Source of the DNA: Poecilobothrus nobilitatus
Lineage: Eukaryota; Arthropoda; Insecta; Diptera; Dolichopodidae
Assembly: GCA_947095535.1 (NCBI GenBank)
Contig: OX352772.1
Location: 48,255,445 to 48,319,444 of the forward strand
Direction of reading: 5' to 3'
DNA length: 64,000 bases
Part shown: positions 9,276-22,060 of the stretch, one piece after another
How the letters are laid out: each line of letters begins with the position of its first letter
Numbering within the stretch: position 1 is the stretch's first letter
The notes under the pieces: model-generated
Databases searched by the model: none
The model's input: the letters and a program-made list of their open reading frames with translations, nothing else
What the model was told of the DNA's origin: nothing
Position numbers and translations under genes: made by a program

Positions 9276-11143
9276 AACTCGTATTTCCCCCAAGCATGGA
9301 AAATATCGAAAATTATTTTGCTAAAAAAACCTGGTAAAAACCAACTAATTCGAGTGATTATAGACCGATTAGTTTAATGCCAAACATAAGTAAGGTGTTT
9401 GAAACGCTCATTAATGATAAATTAACAGAGTTTTCAATTACCAAACAAATTATACCAGAAAACCAATTTGGATTTAGGCATAAACATGGAGCAATGCACG
9501 CTATCGCAAAATTATCATCAGATATCTGTTGGTTCATAAACAAAAACTTTGGAGTCGGAGCTTGTCTGATAGACATTTAAAAAGCCTTTAACACGGTTTG
9601 GTTAGATGGTCTAATCTTTAAACTTTTAAATTCTTTAAAAATTAAAAGTTCCTAACAACTTAATATCTTTAATAATGAATATGATTTATAAAAATAAGTT
9701 TTATATTCAAAATAAAAATAAAAAACATGAAAAAATGTTTTCAATTAACAACGGTTTACTACAAGGTACGGTCAATGCTCCTATACTTTTTTCAATTTAT
9801 TTAGCCGATTTATTACATTTGTTAGGTCGAGTTAAAGGTAGTAATTACGCATTAGCATTTGCGGATGACATTATCATATACTATGCCGATATCACTGTAT
9901 TGATTCTATGCACTGTATTGATTCTATTAAAGACTCAGTACAATATTTATTTAACATCGTCAGAGATTATTGTTAAGTGTGGCTTATGAAAATAAATTAT
10001 AACAAGTGTGAAACTATTTTGTTTCGAAATACAGTTGATAAAACAAATGCAAACATAAGAAAAAAATGGAAAGAATTTGAGATAAAATCTCCAGATAACA
10101 TTGCTTTGAGCAATAAAAAAGTAGTTAAATATCTAGGAGTCTAATTACATAGAAACCTAAATTATATCGATCAAGTTAAATACAGTATATCAAAAGGTAA
10201 CAAAGCATTTATGGCGGTTAAAAAACTATTTTACAATAAAAATATTTGCAAAAGAGTTAAAATAATATGTTACCAAACATTAATTAGACCAACGCTTGTA
10301 TATGGTGCACCAATATGGTACAACATAAGCGTAAGCTTAATGGAAACATTACGAAAATTTGAAAGAAAGTGTATAATAGTTTGTACTAACATAAACAGGA
10401 CGCCCGAGTTCTACCACAAGTATTTTTACTCTAATAAATACTTGTACAAGGAAGCAAAAATCATAAGAATAGACAATTTTATAATAAAATTGATTAGAAA
10501 TCATTATGATAGAGCACAAAATACTCCGGAAAATGTAAATATCTCATATATTTTACCACAATACGGAGTACATCAGAAAGACCTTGCTCACAGGCTTTAT
10601 ATATTCAAGACCATAATCATGTCCCTCTATTATATCATTATATATTAGACAGGCTACATGCAAAGTCATATAATATAATCCGGCCGAAATTAACGGAGAG
10701 AATCTGAAATAAGATATGTCTATCCCAGACAAAGATAAATTATTAAAAAGAGATTATTGGTGGTTGGAAAACTCTTAAAACTAGCTCAAATAAAAAAAAT
10801 AAATAAAACCTTAAGTATTGTATACAAATTGTTTTTAATTAGGTTAGGTTATATAAGTTAGAATAAGTTAGGCTAAGTTTTATAAAAAAAAAATAAAAAA
10901 AAAAAGAATTATTATTGGTTTTATTTTAATGATCCCTAACTTTTATTGATAAGAATAGTATTAGCCAATGCTTAAAATAAAAATAAAAAATTAATTCAAA
11001 TTAATATAAAAATTAAAATACTAGTTTAAATGTTAATTGTAAGATAAGGAAAACCGTTTTTGTTAAATTTTTGTAGGTTAAGATATTTTTAAGATACATA
11101 AAGGGGGAAAAATAAAGTTTAAATATTAAAAAAAAAAAAAAAA
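9276..11143 (+). mobile_element. 5'-truncated Jockey/I-like LINE with poly-A tail
   Basis: The element starts inside the reverse-transcriptase domain, runs through the end of ORF2 and a 3' region of about 420 bases with an AGGTTAGGTTA stretch near 10838-10850, and finishes in a poly-A run. The 9-base word ACAATAGTC occurs directly before it (9267-9275) and directly after the tail (11144-11152), a fitting target-site duplication. The 5' truncation and flanking duplication are typical of LINE insertion. Stops and frameshifts show it is dead. Confidence 0.85.
9288..10707 (+). pseudogene. Decayed non-LTR reverse transcriptase, C-terminal part
   Basis: Pieces in different frames form one protein: FPQAWKISKIILLKKPGK; SSDYRPISLMPNISKVFE; ENQFGFRHKHGAMHA; LIDI then a stop (9578-9580) before KAFNTVW; INNGLLQGTVNAPILFSIYL; and FADDIIIY, the catalytic motif C. 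After that come VKYLGV with a stop, and a thumb/C-terminal segment RPTLVYGAPIWYN. The frame shifts once more before the natural end near PKLTERI at 10707. Damage seen: a one-base loss in the A run near 9335-9339, in-frame stops near 9580 and 10141, an 18-base tandem duplication at 9893-9928, and further shifts near 9650 and 10610. The Asp of motif A and the FADD residues remain visible. The organisation fits Jockey or related I-group clades. Confidence 0.85.
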
Positions 11144-11251
11144 ACAATAGTCTACAGTTTTACATCTTCATATTCTCATCCTAAAGTTATGCAATTTATG
11201 GTCAAATATTTTTATTTACTTATTTAAATTTTTTTCATTTATTTATTTTTT

Positions 11252-11340
11252 CAGGTTTAGTTGGTCAAGTGGTCAAGCATATAGCTTATTAATTGTGGGA
11301 GTACGAATTCGAATCCAGCACAGGATGTAAAAATTTTTTA
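11252..11340 (+). mobile_element. tRNA-like SINE remnant
   Basis: TGGTCAAGTGGTCAAGC resembles an A box, and GAATTCGAATCC 40 bases later resembles a B box. A long T/A-rich tail follows. It is preceded by a TTTTTTCAG tract. There is no matching acceptor stem, so this is a tRNA-derived repeat rather than a gene. Confidence 0.5.
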
Positions 11341-11494
11341 TTGAAAAAAATGGGTTAGGACCATTTTGTTTTTACTAATTCTAAAAAAAAAATTTCGATA
11401 AAATGTTCTCATGATTAAAAATATTATTTTGGTTTTTTATAAATTTTTTGTTAAAATTTTGAATCAAAACAAAACTTATATAAATAACAAAAAT

Positions 11495-11640
11495 AAGAAT
11501 GTAACTCAGTGACTGAGTTATTAAGCATGTGGATTTGCATGTGGAAGCATTTGCATGTAGATGTGGAAGCAAGCGGGACTGCGGATTTAAATCCTTGGTA
11601 CCAAGTGTTTTTAATTGCAAGAAAAATAAAATAATTTTAA
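11495..11640 (+). mobile_element. tRNA-like SINE remnant with internal duplications
   Basis: AACTCAGTGACTGAGTTATTAAGC resembles a degenerate A box (read in two parts), and GGATTTAAATCC a weak B box. Between them GCATGTGGA and GCATGTAGATGTGGAAGC are repeated, so the head has expanded. An A-rich tail follows. Confidence 0.4.
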
Positions 11641-12824
11641 TATTCAAATGCATCTGAAAATCATATCGGATACATACATTAATTTCAATAAACAAAATCC
11701 TTAAAAGGACTAAAATTAAAAAAATCGTTATAAATCTTAACAATTACATTTTAAAGCTTAATTTGTTTTTAAAGTGTACTTTGCTTACAAAACAGTATCT
11801 AAATAATGATGCAACAAAGATATTTAATTATAAGGCAGCCACTGTAATTGATTTTGTTGTTGTTGTTGTTCTCTATTTATGTTGTATTAATAATTTAATG
11901 GATGGCTTCATCAATATGTACTTAATAATTTTCAAAAAAAGCTTCTAGCATTTATTAATATTATGTTATTTGATTCAATTCGCCGCATATCAATTAATTA
12001 ATAAAGATATTAATCTTAAAATATAATATGTATTACAACAATCCTAATTTGAACACTTTTTTTTCTTAATGATATGTTGTATATTATATGGTATCAGGTA
12101 CTCGAACATAATATTAGAAAATTAATTGTCTACCCTTTAACTATATAATAATTATTATATAATTTTAATATGCAAATTTTGTTAATTCATGATTTAAGAT
12201 TAAAATACCTGCATAAAACCGCACGTTTTTTCTATTAAATATTAAGGAAAAAAAAAAAACTATTAACTAAAAATTGATTGAATGGGTCTGTTAAATTAAT
12301 CTTAACAGATAATATAATAATTTGTTTATGACTATATAATATATCTAAATCCATACTCGTATCGTTTTTTAAGTAATTTTATATAATTTTTTTTTGTTTT
12401 AATGTAAAGACTGTATGTTATGACTGCATTAAGTTTCGGTAACTTTAAACGTGTATAACATTTCATTATCAAAAATTGCACTTTAAAACAACTGTTTTAA
12501 AATTGAAATTGATTTGGATATTGCCTATAGGTAAAATAAGAAAAACTAAAAATCTTGTTTTTCTTTTTTTTTTGTAATTTACAGTTATGTTTTACAAATA
12601 TATAAGTATAGTTGCAATCCCACTGTTTTTACCACTAAAATTATATGTTTACATTAGTCTTTAAGCGATTTCAACTTTCTCTGGTAAAAAAAAAAAACTC
12701 ACCATTTATTGCACAATTTATTGTTGAATTCTTATCTGGATATCATTTATTTTTTGGTTATAAAAATTTATATTTAATAATTTTTAAGATTTTTTTTGTA
12801 ATACTAATAAACATTTGAAAACAT
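11641..12824. other. AT-rich intergenic sequence, nothing recognised
   Basis: The open frame at 11763-11948 has no domain and carries a GTT microsatellite stretch near 11855-11870. No RNA gene or splice-supported exon was found. Confidence 0.35.
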
Positions 12825-13493
12825 GGGGGGGTGCAACAGTTTCATAGGCAATAAGTCCATTATGGACTTAATTCCATTTCAAATGGAAATAAGTCCATAA
12901 AAAAATTATGGCTTTATTTCCCTTTTATATTTGGTATTAAGATCAGAAATGATTGAGCATTAAAGCCATAATGTTTTTTTTCCACCAGCTCGCCGCGAAC
13001 GAAACCGTCACGGCGCGCGCAACGCGCCTCTCCCCTCCCGCCTTTTATTTGATTATTTAGAATAAGCATAATAAAATAATAGTTATATATTAAAAATCAG
13101 AGTTATCCACTTTTTTCAGAATATAACATATGTATAGTAGGTTACAAAATCAATGATTATATTTACAGTCTATGGACTTTAATTCCTTGAACAATTGAAG
13201 TTTTCGATTAATTACTATTATAATATACATATAAAAATATGTCAATTAATAGAATGTACATAATATGTAAATAAATAAATATATTAATTCATTTTGTTAA
13301 AATTTTTCAACATATTATAGCGAAATAAGGCCTACAATGTAAAAGAGAAATAAGGCCATAATTCACTTTATGGTCTTAATTATATTTCAAATGGAATTAA
13401 GTCCATAATTCTTCCATAAAGTCCATTTGAAATGTAATTAAGTCCATATTTCAAATTCTGAACTTAATGCCTATGGAACTGTTGCATCCCCCC
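12825..13493. mobile_element. Foldback/MITE-like element with GGGGGG...CCCCCC ends
   Basis: The left end reads G-run, TGCAACAGTTTCATAGGCA. The right end, reversed, reads G-run, ATGCAACAGTTCCATAGGCA. Both arms continue with repeated near-palindromic words TAAGTCCAT and ATTTCAAATGG for at least 80 bases. The element is about 670 bases and has no coding capacity. A clear target duplication is not visible, because the G/C runs blur the border. The superfamily is undetermined. Confidence 0.7.
12982..13042. other. GC-rich, CpG-dense core of the foldback element
   Basis: In 61 bases about 46 are G or C and about 12 CpG steps occur (for example CACGGCGCGCGCAACGCGCC). The surrounding kilobases are strongly A+T-rich. 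The block sits off-centre inside the inverted-repeat element and has no open frame. Confidence 0.7.
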
Positions 13494-15374
13494 TGGTTTA
13501 ACTATATAACGAAAATAAATTAAATTTTATTTTTATTTTTTTTGTGGATTTAAGAAAATATAAATATGAAAATTAATGAAAAAAAAATTTGAAGTAGGTG
13601 TTTAATAAAATTTTCATTTACAAAAATTTAAATTTAATTAACTTGAATGAAAGGTTTTTTTTATACATTTAACTTATTATTTTATTTTAAAGTTAAAAAA
13701 CGCATTTATTTAAACAAAAAAAAAATTCCAAATTTTTTTTATTAACTTTCTATTTTTTAATATCCTAAAATTATTAAAAGTAAATGTTTTTCGTTTTGCA
13801 TAATTAAATTTATACCTACTTACTGTAAAAACAAAAAAAAAAGCGATTATCAAAAATCCTTTTAATAATGAATTGAAAACGCATTCGATTAATAAAACTA
13901 TAATGATAAACTATATGAAAATTTAGTTAAAAGTCGATAAGTTAACACTAAACCACTATACGTAAGTAAGTAGATAGGCACTTTCTCATGAAAAAAAAAC
14001 ATGCCATATCGCACCGAAGACCAAGGTAGCAAGTTAAGTTATAAGCGAGCGTTGTTAACTTATAAGTTCTAGTTGGGTGAAGGTTGTTGATACTGTGGAA
14101 GTTGTCAGACAAGGTTAATGAACTGAACAATGGGTTTTATGTAGGTTATTCTTGATTATTGAGTCAAAAACTTGTTGTGATTGTTTTTGTTTAGGTTACA
14201 AGTTAGATTATAAGCATAGGTTGTTAACTTTTTGTAGAATAGATTTAAAAAGTTATACTCTGTTTAAGTTTTACATGTCTTTAAATTAATATACTTTACC
14301 ATGTTTTTTTTTTGGTAAAATCTACAAAATTTAGTGAAGATAATAAGAAAATCACACGGAAAGAGTAGTTACATATAAAAAAAATTGAAACATGACTTGA
14401 AACTTAATATTAAGAAAATATAATTTGAGAAAATTAAGAAAATTTTAACTGATATTTTTGGACTGAATGCATGAAAACCAAAATATTTTTGATTATTACA
14501 AATACACACATTCGTATTTGTATTTATTTTTTAAAGTGCCAAATCAATCAAAAAGTGTTGGTTATCTATATCATATTGAAGCTTCTCATTTTATCTATCG
14601 CTATTCTGAAAAATAATTTTGTTAGAACGTCAAGCCATACCCTTCTTCCTTGTATGTAAACTCACGAATGCAATGTAAACAATACTATTATTTTTCTGAA
14701 TATCGAATTACATGTACAAAGTATTTTAATTTCCTTCGATTTACTATTCCTAATATTGTGCATTTACTTTAATATATTTACTTTAATCTGCAATAGTAAT
14801 TCTATTATAATCGGACTAATTGACCTTGATTCATTAATAAATTTATTCATAATGTCAGTGTATAAAATTAAATTTGGCTATTAAGAAAATTATAGTTTTA
14901 CATTTACATAATTTTTCAATAAAAAGGCATTCAGGGAATAAAAAGTACTTCAGAGATTTCAACAAGAAGCTATTGACTATTTAGCACCGAAATGTCAAAA
15001 GAATTAATCACAAGTATCAAATCTCTCTCAAGAAGAAAAAAGGGAGAATCGAGAAAGAAGAATTATAAAAAATTAGTATATTTCTTCAAACAGGGGTTCA
15101 AAAGCTAAATTGTAACCGACATAAAAACATCCTAAATATATATATATATATCTGCGAAGATATATATATATATTTTTTTTATTGTTTAGTTTATTTTCCA
15201 AATATTTATTCATAATTTATTTTTCAACGATGGTCCGGTAATGTTTAATTTATACAGAGTTCAGACTATTAACTGAAGTTAATATAACCTAAAATTATTA
15301 TTGATATTATTACATATAGTCTAAGGAAAATCGGAAAAATCTTAATGTGTTTTTATCGTTTTATTATAGAAACT
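13494..15374. other. AT-rich intergenic sequence
   Basis: No gene is supported. A TA-rich palindrome around CTGCGAAG lies at about 15135-15175. The frames at 13948-14130 and 14471-14659 show no domains or splice support. Confidence 0.35.
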
Positions 15375-15640
15375 TAAAATTAATTTAATCTGGTTAGATA
15401 GGCGCAGCACATGTCCATTTCAACCAGTTTATGTCTGTTGTTACCTTTGTACCCTGGATTAGTTTTTTCTCTTAATTAAAATCATTTGCAACTTCTTACA
15501 AAGCCCTGCAAATTGATAAAATCCACCTCCCACAGATCGAATAGATTATTTAAGAAGAAATTTCCCACAAACTTTCTTCTTTTTAGGGAAAGAACTGGAT
15601 ATTTACAGAACAGGTGAAAAATTGATTCCTTTTTTCTTCA
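15375..15640 (+). repeat. Dispersed repeat family R4, copy 1
   Basis: It shares ordered words with 23285-23560: ACCAGTTTA, a CTTAATTAAA region, CTTACAAAGC, AGATTATTTAAGAAGAA, and a later GGATATTTACAGAAC-like segment. The copies are old and non-coding. The boundaries are approximate. Confidence 0.4.
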
Positions 15641-16939
15641 TTTTTACAGCTTCGATAAAAGTGATATGAAGACAGTCGATTGCGATATGAAGGAAATCTC
15701 TTCATTTACCTTTACAACTTCGACAAGTCGATTGTGATATGATCGAAAATCGAAGCGGCGAACTTTCGAGAAAGAGTTTAGTGGATTGTTTAAGATCTAA
15801 TGTAGGCCAGGTTTGCTTGGTCACAGTGCAAGTATTAAAAGGAAATCTATAATCTATATCTATAATTTCTATTTAACATATTTAACTTAATTTAAAAAAA
15901 GTTTAGATCAATTCTTAATCTACTAAACAACATTTGACTTATTAATGTTTTAGTCCTTTCAGCTATTGTTTCAGAAATTAAAAGAATGAATCGTTTTACT
16001 CTAAATAAACAAGTATCATCTGCGAGGATAGATAACTGTGTATATTTTATGCGATGTTGATGCTAAGACAGAATCTTTAAAAATATTTATATAAATATTC
16101 CCTTTCGCAGAAAGAGGACTTCACAATTTTCCAAATTACATTACATTGCAAATTTCAAAAAGCAATTTAATAAAAACTATATTTAACAAAATTATATTTA
16201 AAAAAGGCATTTTATGTACACACAAACAAAATTAATTTGTAAAAGAAGAAAACTCTGATAGACCCAACTCTTATATGACCACAGAAAAGTTTCTTATGCT
16301 ATTTTACGTAAATGTAAAAGAAATCATCTCACCTTTTGGTTTCTAAAATAAGCGTATAAATTTTTAACTTTTTTGAGACTTTCCAAATCAGTTAAAAAAA
16401 TTTAATTTTTAGAAAATACGTAAATAAAATTTTTAGAATTTTTATTTAGAAAAATTATATTCATATATAGGAACAGGATGTCCGCAAGTCACGAAGAAAG
16501 AAGGTGAGATCAAAACAAGAAAAAAAATATTTGCGGAAGAGGGGTGTATATTTTAAATGGTTTTAGCGATAACGGCATGAAAAGTTTTTCGAATTTTCGT
16601 AAATTGTAATATATGGGAAAAAAATTTTTTTAAGAAAATTTTAACCTAATACAAGGGAACATTATTATTTTTTCGAAAACAGTAAAAGATAGGATAAAAA
16701 TTATGATACATATTAAAGCTATGATTTTGATAAATTAGAAAATAAGATAAAAGCATGGGTTAATACCGCTTTTTTATACACAAAATACAGTAATTTAAAA
16801 AACATTAAAAAATATCAATATTTTCCAACTTTAAAAGCCCTGTTATAAGCTGTGAAAGCTAAGAAATATTTAAGATAGTAGTATAAAAGGCAGTGAGTTC
16901 CAAAATCCATAACGGTTTTTGCCACAAAAAAAATCCACA

Positions 16940-17125
16940 AAAATAAAATCCACAATTATTTTAAATATACAGTTAGTTACAAAATCAGGGTCCAATAATT
17001 TGATTAGCGGAGGCTTCTGCTTTACATTTTTTGATGTTGAAATATGTATGCAATACAAATAATTAGGAAGAACTTTAAATTTGTTACAAAATCTGAGTTT
17101 TTTGCATTTTCCAGAATATTTTTTG
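16940..17125. repeat. Fragment of dispersed repeat family R1
   Basis: AGTTAGTTACAAAATCAGGG near 16970 and TTGTTACAAAATCTGAG, then TTTTCCAGAATATT, near 17080-17120 match words of the larger copies at 19440-20015 and 49797-50475. Confidence 0.4.
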
Positions 17126-19006
17126 CACATTTTTGAATTTGTGAGTTTTTTTTTTTTGTGGATTTTGGCACTCACCTCCTTTTATGTTACTATCTTAAAT
17201 ATTTTTTAGCTTTCTCAGCTTTTGCATTTTTATTAATGAATTTCGATTAATGGTCATTAACCTTATAAAAGGTCATAGTATATTAAAAGGTCATCGATAC
17301 CTAAACACCGTTAACGGCCGTTGAAATCCATTATCTCGGAAACCATTAGGAAAATATCACATCTCCAGAAATTTGTTTTTGCTTGTTTTGATATGTTATA
17401 TCACCTCCTTCTACGTGATCTTGAACTTCCGTACATTCTGTATATGTACTATTTTATATTATGTAATATGTCATTTTATAAAATAAATTTTTTTAGTAAA
17501 CGGTTGAAATATCCAAATTGTAAAGTGTACTATTTGCAATTTACCTTTTTTGTAAAATGTACTTTTTTAAGACAGATTTTTTTTAATGATTTAATGTTTT
17601 TTTTTATGTACAACTTTTTTGGTGTGTCGTTCTATTCGTTATATTTTTTATTAATATACAAAAATTTTTAAATTATTTTAGTTTCTTAAAAATAATTTAA
17701 GAAATATAATTAGTTTCTATAATAATTTAAATTATTAATAATTTTTTTTTTTTTATTTAATTCTCAAAGAGTTTTCTCAAAAGAATAAAGTAAATTAGAA
17801 AAATATAAATAAAGTTAAGTATATTGAATACGTGCCCGTATAACACTTAGAAACTAATCCAATTATATATTGGGGCAATCATTAAAATGAAAATTACTTT
17901 TTGTTTTTTTATTTCTCATCATAACAAGACTCAAAATTTTATATATTTTTTTTTCACCATTTTTTCAATTTTAATGATTGAAATCAAGCTAATTGAAGTG
18001 AGAGAAAGAGAGAGAAAGTGTAATTTATTAAATTCGAAAAGTGAAAATTGAATTTAAGCCTATTAAATACAAAGTTCAATTTTTTTTTTTTGTTAATTAA
18101 TGAGAAGTCAAATTAGCAAAAACAAAAAAAAAAAAAGATTACGTAAGAGATAATTAATTAATTAATGAATTTTTATTTATGTTTCAATTAAATTTTAAAT
18201 AATTTTTCTTTTTATAATTTGAAAATTTTGACAACTAATAAATAGTAAGGAGAAAATCATCTTTTACAATTTTTCTTTTAAAGAATAATAATTATATTTT
18301 ATTATTTTAATTTCCGGTTTAAATAATTTTTTTTTTTAAATCTGTAGATTTTAAATTATTGTTAATAGTTAAATATTTTTTTTCAAATTCAATTGGTTTT
18401 TTCCTTTTTTAATATTTTATTTTGTATAAAAGTTTAAAATATAATTTTATAAAATCTTTTCTTGAGAGGTGGATTAATTGTTAACACTAAAAAAAAGAAA
18501 AAACAATGATCTTTCTTTGAACTTAACAATTAATTATACAGTATTTTACTTTTGTACCGTTAGTAGACTTGTGTTATCTAACGTTATGTACCGTTACAAC
18601 TCATAAGTATACATATATTTTTTTTTTTATTATGTAAATGAATCAATAATAAAAGTTTTAATAATTTTTTGCAAGGATAAAATCAGAAAAAAACTTTACA
18701 AAATTTAATTTTTCCTACAGTTACTTTTTCGTCTGACAAATTATTAAGATTATACAAAAGAGTTAAGCTTAAAACAAGTTTTAAAAAAATATTTTAGAAT
18801 TTGTTTTTTAATATTTAACTGATGGTAGAGCTATCACTACGGGACTACGGAGGCATATGCTTTTAGTGTATAAAAATTCCACACTATCAAAGCCTCCTTT
18901 TGAGTTTTTTTTGGTGCCCTTTGAGGGTCTGCGGCAGGACAAACAAACATGAAAAAACTTGAGACTTTTTTACAAGTGCATTTCACAACTAAATTTTTTT
19001 CTAAAC
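17126..19006. other. AT-rich intergenic sequence
   Basis: The frame at 17321-17671 is phenylalanine/tyrosine-rich and lacks any domain, so I treat it as chance. A short palindromic GTTAACGGCCGTTG lies near 17312. A GA-rich run is at about 18000-18020. No other structure was seen. Confidence 0.35.
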
Positions 19007-19150
19007 TCGGTGGCCAAGTGAGTAAAAGCGTATGAAATACGTTGTAAACACCGATGGAGTGTGGATTCGACAGACGTTATAAGAATAAAATACCCTTATA
19101 TTAATACCGGCTGTAAATGTCAGCCAATGTTTTAATAATTTAAAAAAAAA
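19007..19150 (+). mobile_element. tRNA-derived SINE, family 1, diverged
   Basis: It begins CTCGGTGGCCAAGTGAGTAA (A box), then ACACCGATGGAGTGTGGATTCGA (decayed B box, in two parts). The family body GGCTGTAAATGTCAG and an A-run tail near 19140 follow. Confidence 0.65.
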
Positions 19151-19439
19151 TATTTATCTATGTATTTATCTTAAAAAATTTGCGACTAAATAAAATTAAT
19201 TGGGATAAATATTTCTTTTAACATAGGAATGTATGTGAATGATTTTAAAAGTTATTTACCACTTATTTACGCCATAGTGGAACAGATAATTTTCATTTCA
19301 AAACTTTTAATTTTCTGTAATAGTGCAATCATATTATATAATTATAAAAAGCCTAATGATAAGTAACTATACGTTTTTTATGGATTGACACTCTGTGTTG
19401 GTACTCCTGTATACTACTCGTTTTCTATGTGACTGTTTC

Positions 19440-20015
19440 AATATTGCGCATGACACTTGGCACAACTCAGTTGACAAACATCTGTTTTTCCTAACTCCAC
19501 TTATCAAAAAACTCACAATACAAAAAATCAAGTAGCAATTTTCTAACTTAACAAAATTGCATTCCGAAAATATCGATTTTTCAAAAAGTTCAAAAAAATT
19601 TCTCTTTAGCAAAGACTTTTTATAGTAAAATTAATGTGAAAATTTGTCCCGCTGTGTAACTCTTAAAAATTTACCTCCATTTTACTGAATATGAAATATA
19701 TATGAATATGAAATACATGTATATGCGACATTTTGACTTAAGAAGGATTTTATAGTTTGTTACAAAATAAGTGTTTGACGCCTTTTACACAATATTTATA
19801 TATATGTATATGCGAAGTTCTGAATTAAGAGAAATTTTAGAGTTAGTTACCAAATCAGAGTTGTAAGCATTTATAATATATTGTATACTTAATCTTCCAC
19901 ATATACATACATATTTCATGTTATTTGAAAATTTATCAAAAGGATGTTTTGCAAAGTATATTTTTGACATAATGTATACCGTTTTTGATAAATGCGTTTT
20001 TGCGAAACAAGTTTT
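19440..20015 (+). repeat. Dispersed repeat family R1, copy 1
   Basis: It is colinear with 49797-50475 in the same orientation. Shared landmarks in order are AACTCAGTTGACAAACATC, CCACTTATCA, ATATCGATTTTTCAAAAA, GCAAAGACTTT, TATGCGACATTTTGA, TTTTAGAGTTAGTTAC and TTATTTGAAAATTT. Inside, a unit containing ATGCGA...GAATTAAGA...GTTAC repeats. The frames at 19367-19612 and 19785-20036 are artefacts of this repeat. The class is unknown. Confidence 0.65.
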
Positions 20016-21542
20016 TTGCCAAGTGATTTTTTCCAAAGTGATTTTTCCAATATGAGTTTAGGTTAAGTAGGCTATACCCCTCAATATGAATATACTGCTA
20101 TGATATACTGCTATGATGAATTGTTTTATTTGTCATTGGCTGTGTCATTTAAACTTAATTTATATTCGCTATTTAACAAACAATGAACAATGAATGATTT
20201 AACAAAGACATTTTAAATTTAAAGTTTATAAAAGGACGACAAAATTAAACATAAAAAAAAACAAACAAAATCCCTATCTTTATAATACCTGATAATACCT
20301 TTTAATAAATCATAATATATATTTTATGACTTTATTTAATAATTTGTTTTCGTATTTTCTTTTTTGTTTTAATATTCTTTTATTACATGTTTCGGCATTA
20401 AAATTCACACCATAAATATGAGATAAAACATGACAGCTACATAAAATTAAACCCTCCCTCCCTATTTTGAATAGCTAGTTTTTCTTCTGTTTTTTTTTTC
20501 TGACTTGTTTCTATTTTATTCCGAGAGAGTCAATTTAACTTTTCATAATACATATGTATATATATATATTATAGTTATATCGTATATGTATTATATAGGT
20601 ACCATATTTAATATAATATGTACTTGAATTATTGTCATCACCATCTGGTGAGAAAATTTTACAACAAAGTATTGCTTTTTTAAAAATTTTCATTGTTTAA
20701 AAAAAATTTATTATTTTATATTGAAAAAGTTATGAGGGAAATAAAGAAGGAAAAATAGAAAAAAATAATTAATAGATGGTAATTTTTTAAGTGTTTAAAT
20801 GCGGAATTGGAAAATTATTAAAAAAAAAAAACCTTTTTTTTGTTGTTGTTTTTTTTTATTTAAAATTTTTTTTTTATTAAAAGAAAATTATTCAATAATA
20901 AAATAAAAAAAAATTATATTTTTGTATTTTTAATTTCGATTTTACCTTGAAAGAAAGCAAAAATGTATATTTAAATTTTAGATGTTTCCACAATATTCAG
21001 TTGTTGTTGTATTTAGTTTTTCAGTAAAAAGAAAAGTTCCAAAAATATTTTTAATTTTTCATAATAACTTGGATACCTATAATAAAAGTAAATAAAAGAT
21101 AAATAATATTTAATTATTCATCAGTTATTTAAATATGTAAACTGTTATATATAGTATATGTATATGTCGATGTGATGCAATTTTTCTACATAATGTAGTA
21201 GATGTATATGTATACCATGTTTGTATATTTTTAAATTTTTTATGTTTAACTAAGCTGGAAAATTTAAATTTTATGTAAAAATTTGCGTGATAAAAATAAA
21301 AATAAATATACATAGGTATGTATTATAAATATACATATATATATATATATGTAAAAATGAACATAACATATTTTTACTATATGTCTAAGGTCATCAATCA
21401 TACTAAATGATTCATATATCAAAGTTTTTTTTTTTAATTATACATTAGGTATTAGGTTTTTTTCTTCTTTGGTAAAATTGAAAAATAACAGTCTTTTGTT
21501 AATATTAATGTAATGAGATTTTTAAAGGTTAATTGTAATTAG
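20016..21542. other. AT-rich intergenic sequence
   Basis: Long T and A runs (for example around 20820-20930) and TA microsatellite words occur. No gene was recognised. Confidence 0.35.
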
Positions 21543-22060
21543 TTTTTAGCATATTTTCCAAAAAAAATATTAAAAAAATATTCTTAGTATAGTTTTACTC
21601 TGTTTGTACATCTCTTTCCTTTGTCCGTTTGTCTGTATGAGTGTGTTCTTCGTTGCACAAAACTTTTACACCGTTTAAAATATTGCTATGAAATTTTATG
21701 TAGCCCGAGTCTCGACCCATTACATAGTTAAAGCATCTCAAAATCAAGAAGATCTTTAAGTGTAAATAATAAGAATACCGAGTTTCGCCGTTTTAAAACT
21801 ATTAATGGTTAAAAATTTTGTTAGTTTTAAACATTTGTAACATGAAAACTTGTGCAATTTTCTTTTAAAGTAAGATACAAAAATTAAAGTTTCATCCAAT
21901 CTGTATGTGTCCTCTTTTTCTATATTATATTTTTAGATCTGTTAACGATTTTTATTAATGATATACATATCTTAGATAATATTTATGGTTTAGATAAATT
22001 TGAAGAAAATGTCTTTTGATTTTCAAAAATTTTATCTTACATAAAATATGGTTAAAATAA
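21543..22060 (+). mobile_element. Foldback family F, copy 2, partial
   Basis: It starts TTTTTAGCATATTTTCC, then CTCTGTTTGTAC, GTCCGTTTGTCTG and CAAAACTTTTACACCG, in the order of copies 1 and 3. The far end is too decayed to place. Confidence 0.5.

Noticed and set aside
9358..9576. Minus-strand frame opposite the LINE
   Set aside because: It is antisense to the clear reverse-transcriptase segment SSDYRPISLMPN...GACLIDI.
10838..10880. AGGTTAGGTTA resembling insect telomere repeats (TTAGG)
   Set aside because: Only two or three imperfect units within a LINE 3' region. Similar words are common in LINE tails.
11252..11330. Possible tRNA gene from A- and B-box matches
   Set aside because: No pairing acceptor stem or anticodon arm. 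The same is true of all other tRNA-like heads here, which carry SINE bodies.
17321..17671. 116-codon Phe/Tyr-rich frame
   Set aside because: Composition follows T-rich DNA, with no ordered motif. The first codon is ATG by chance only.
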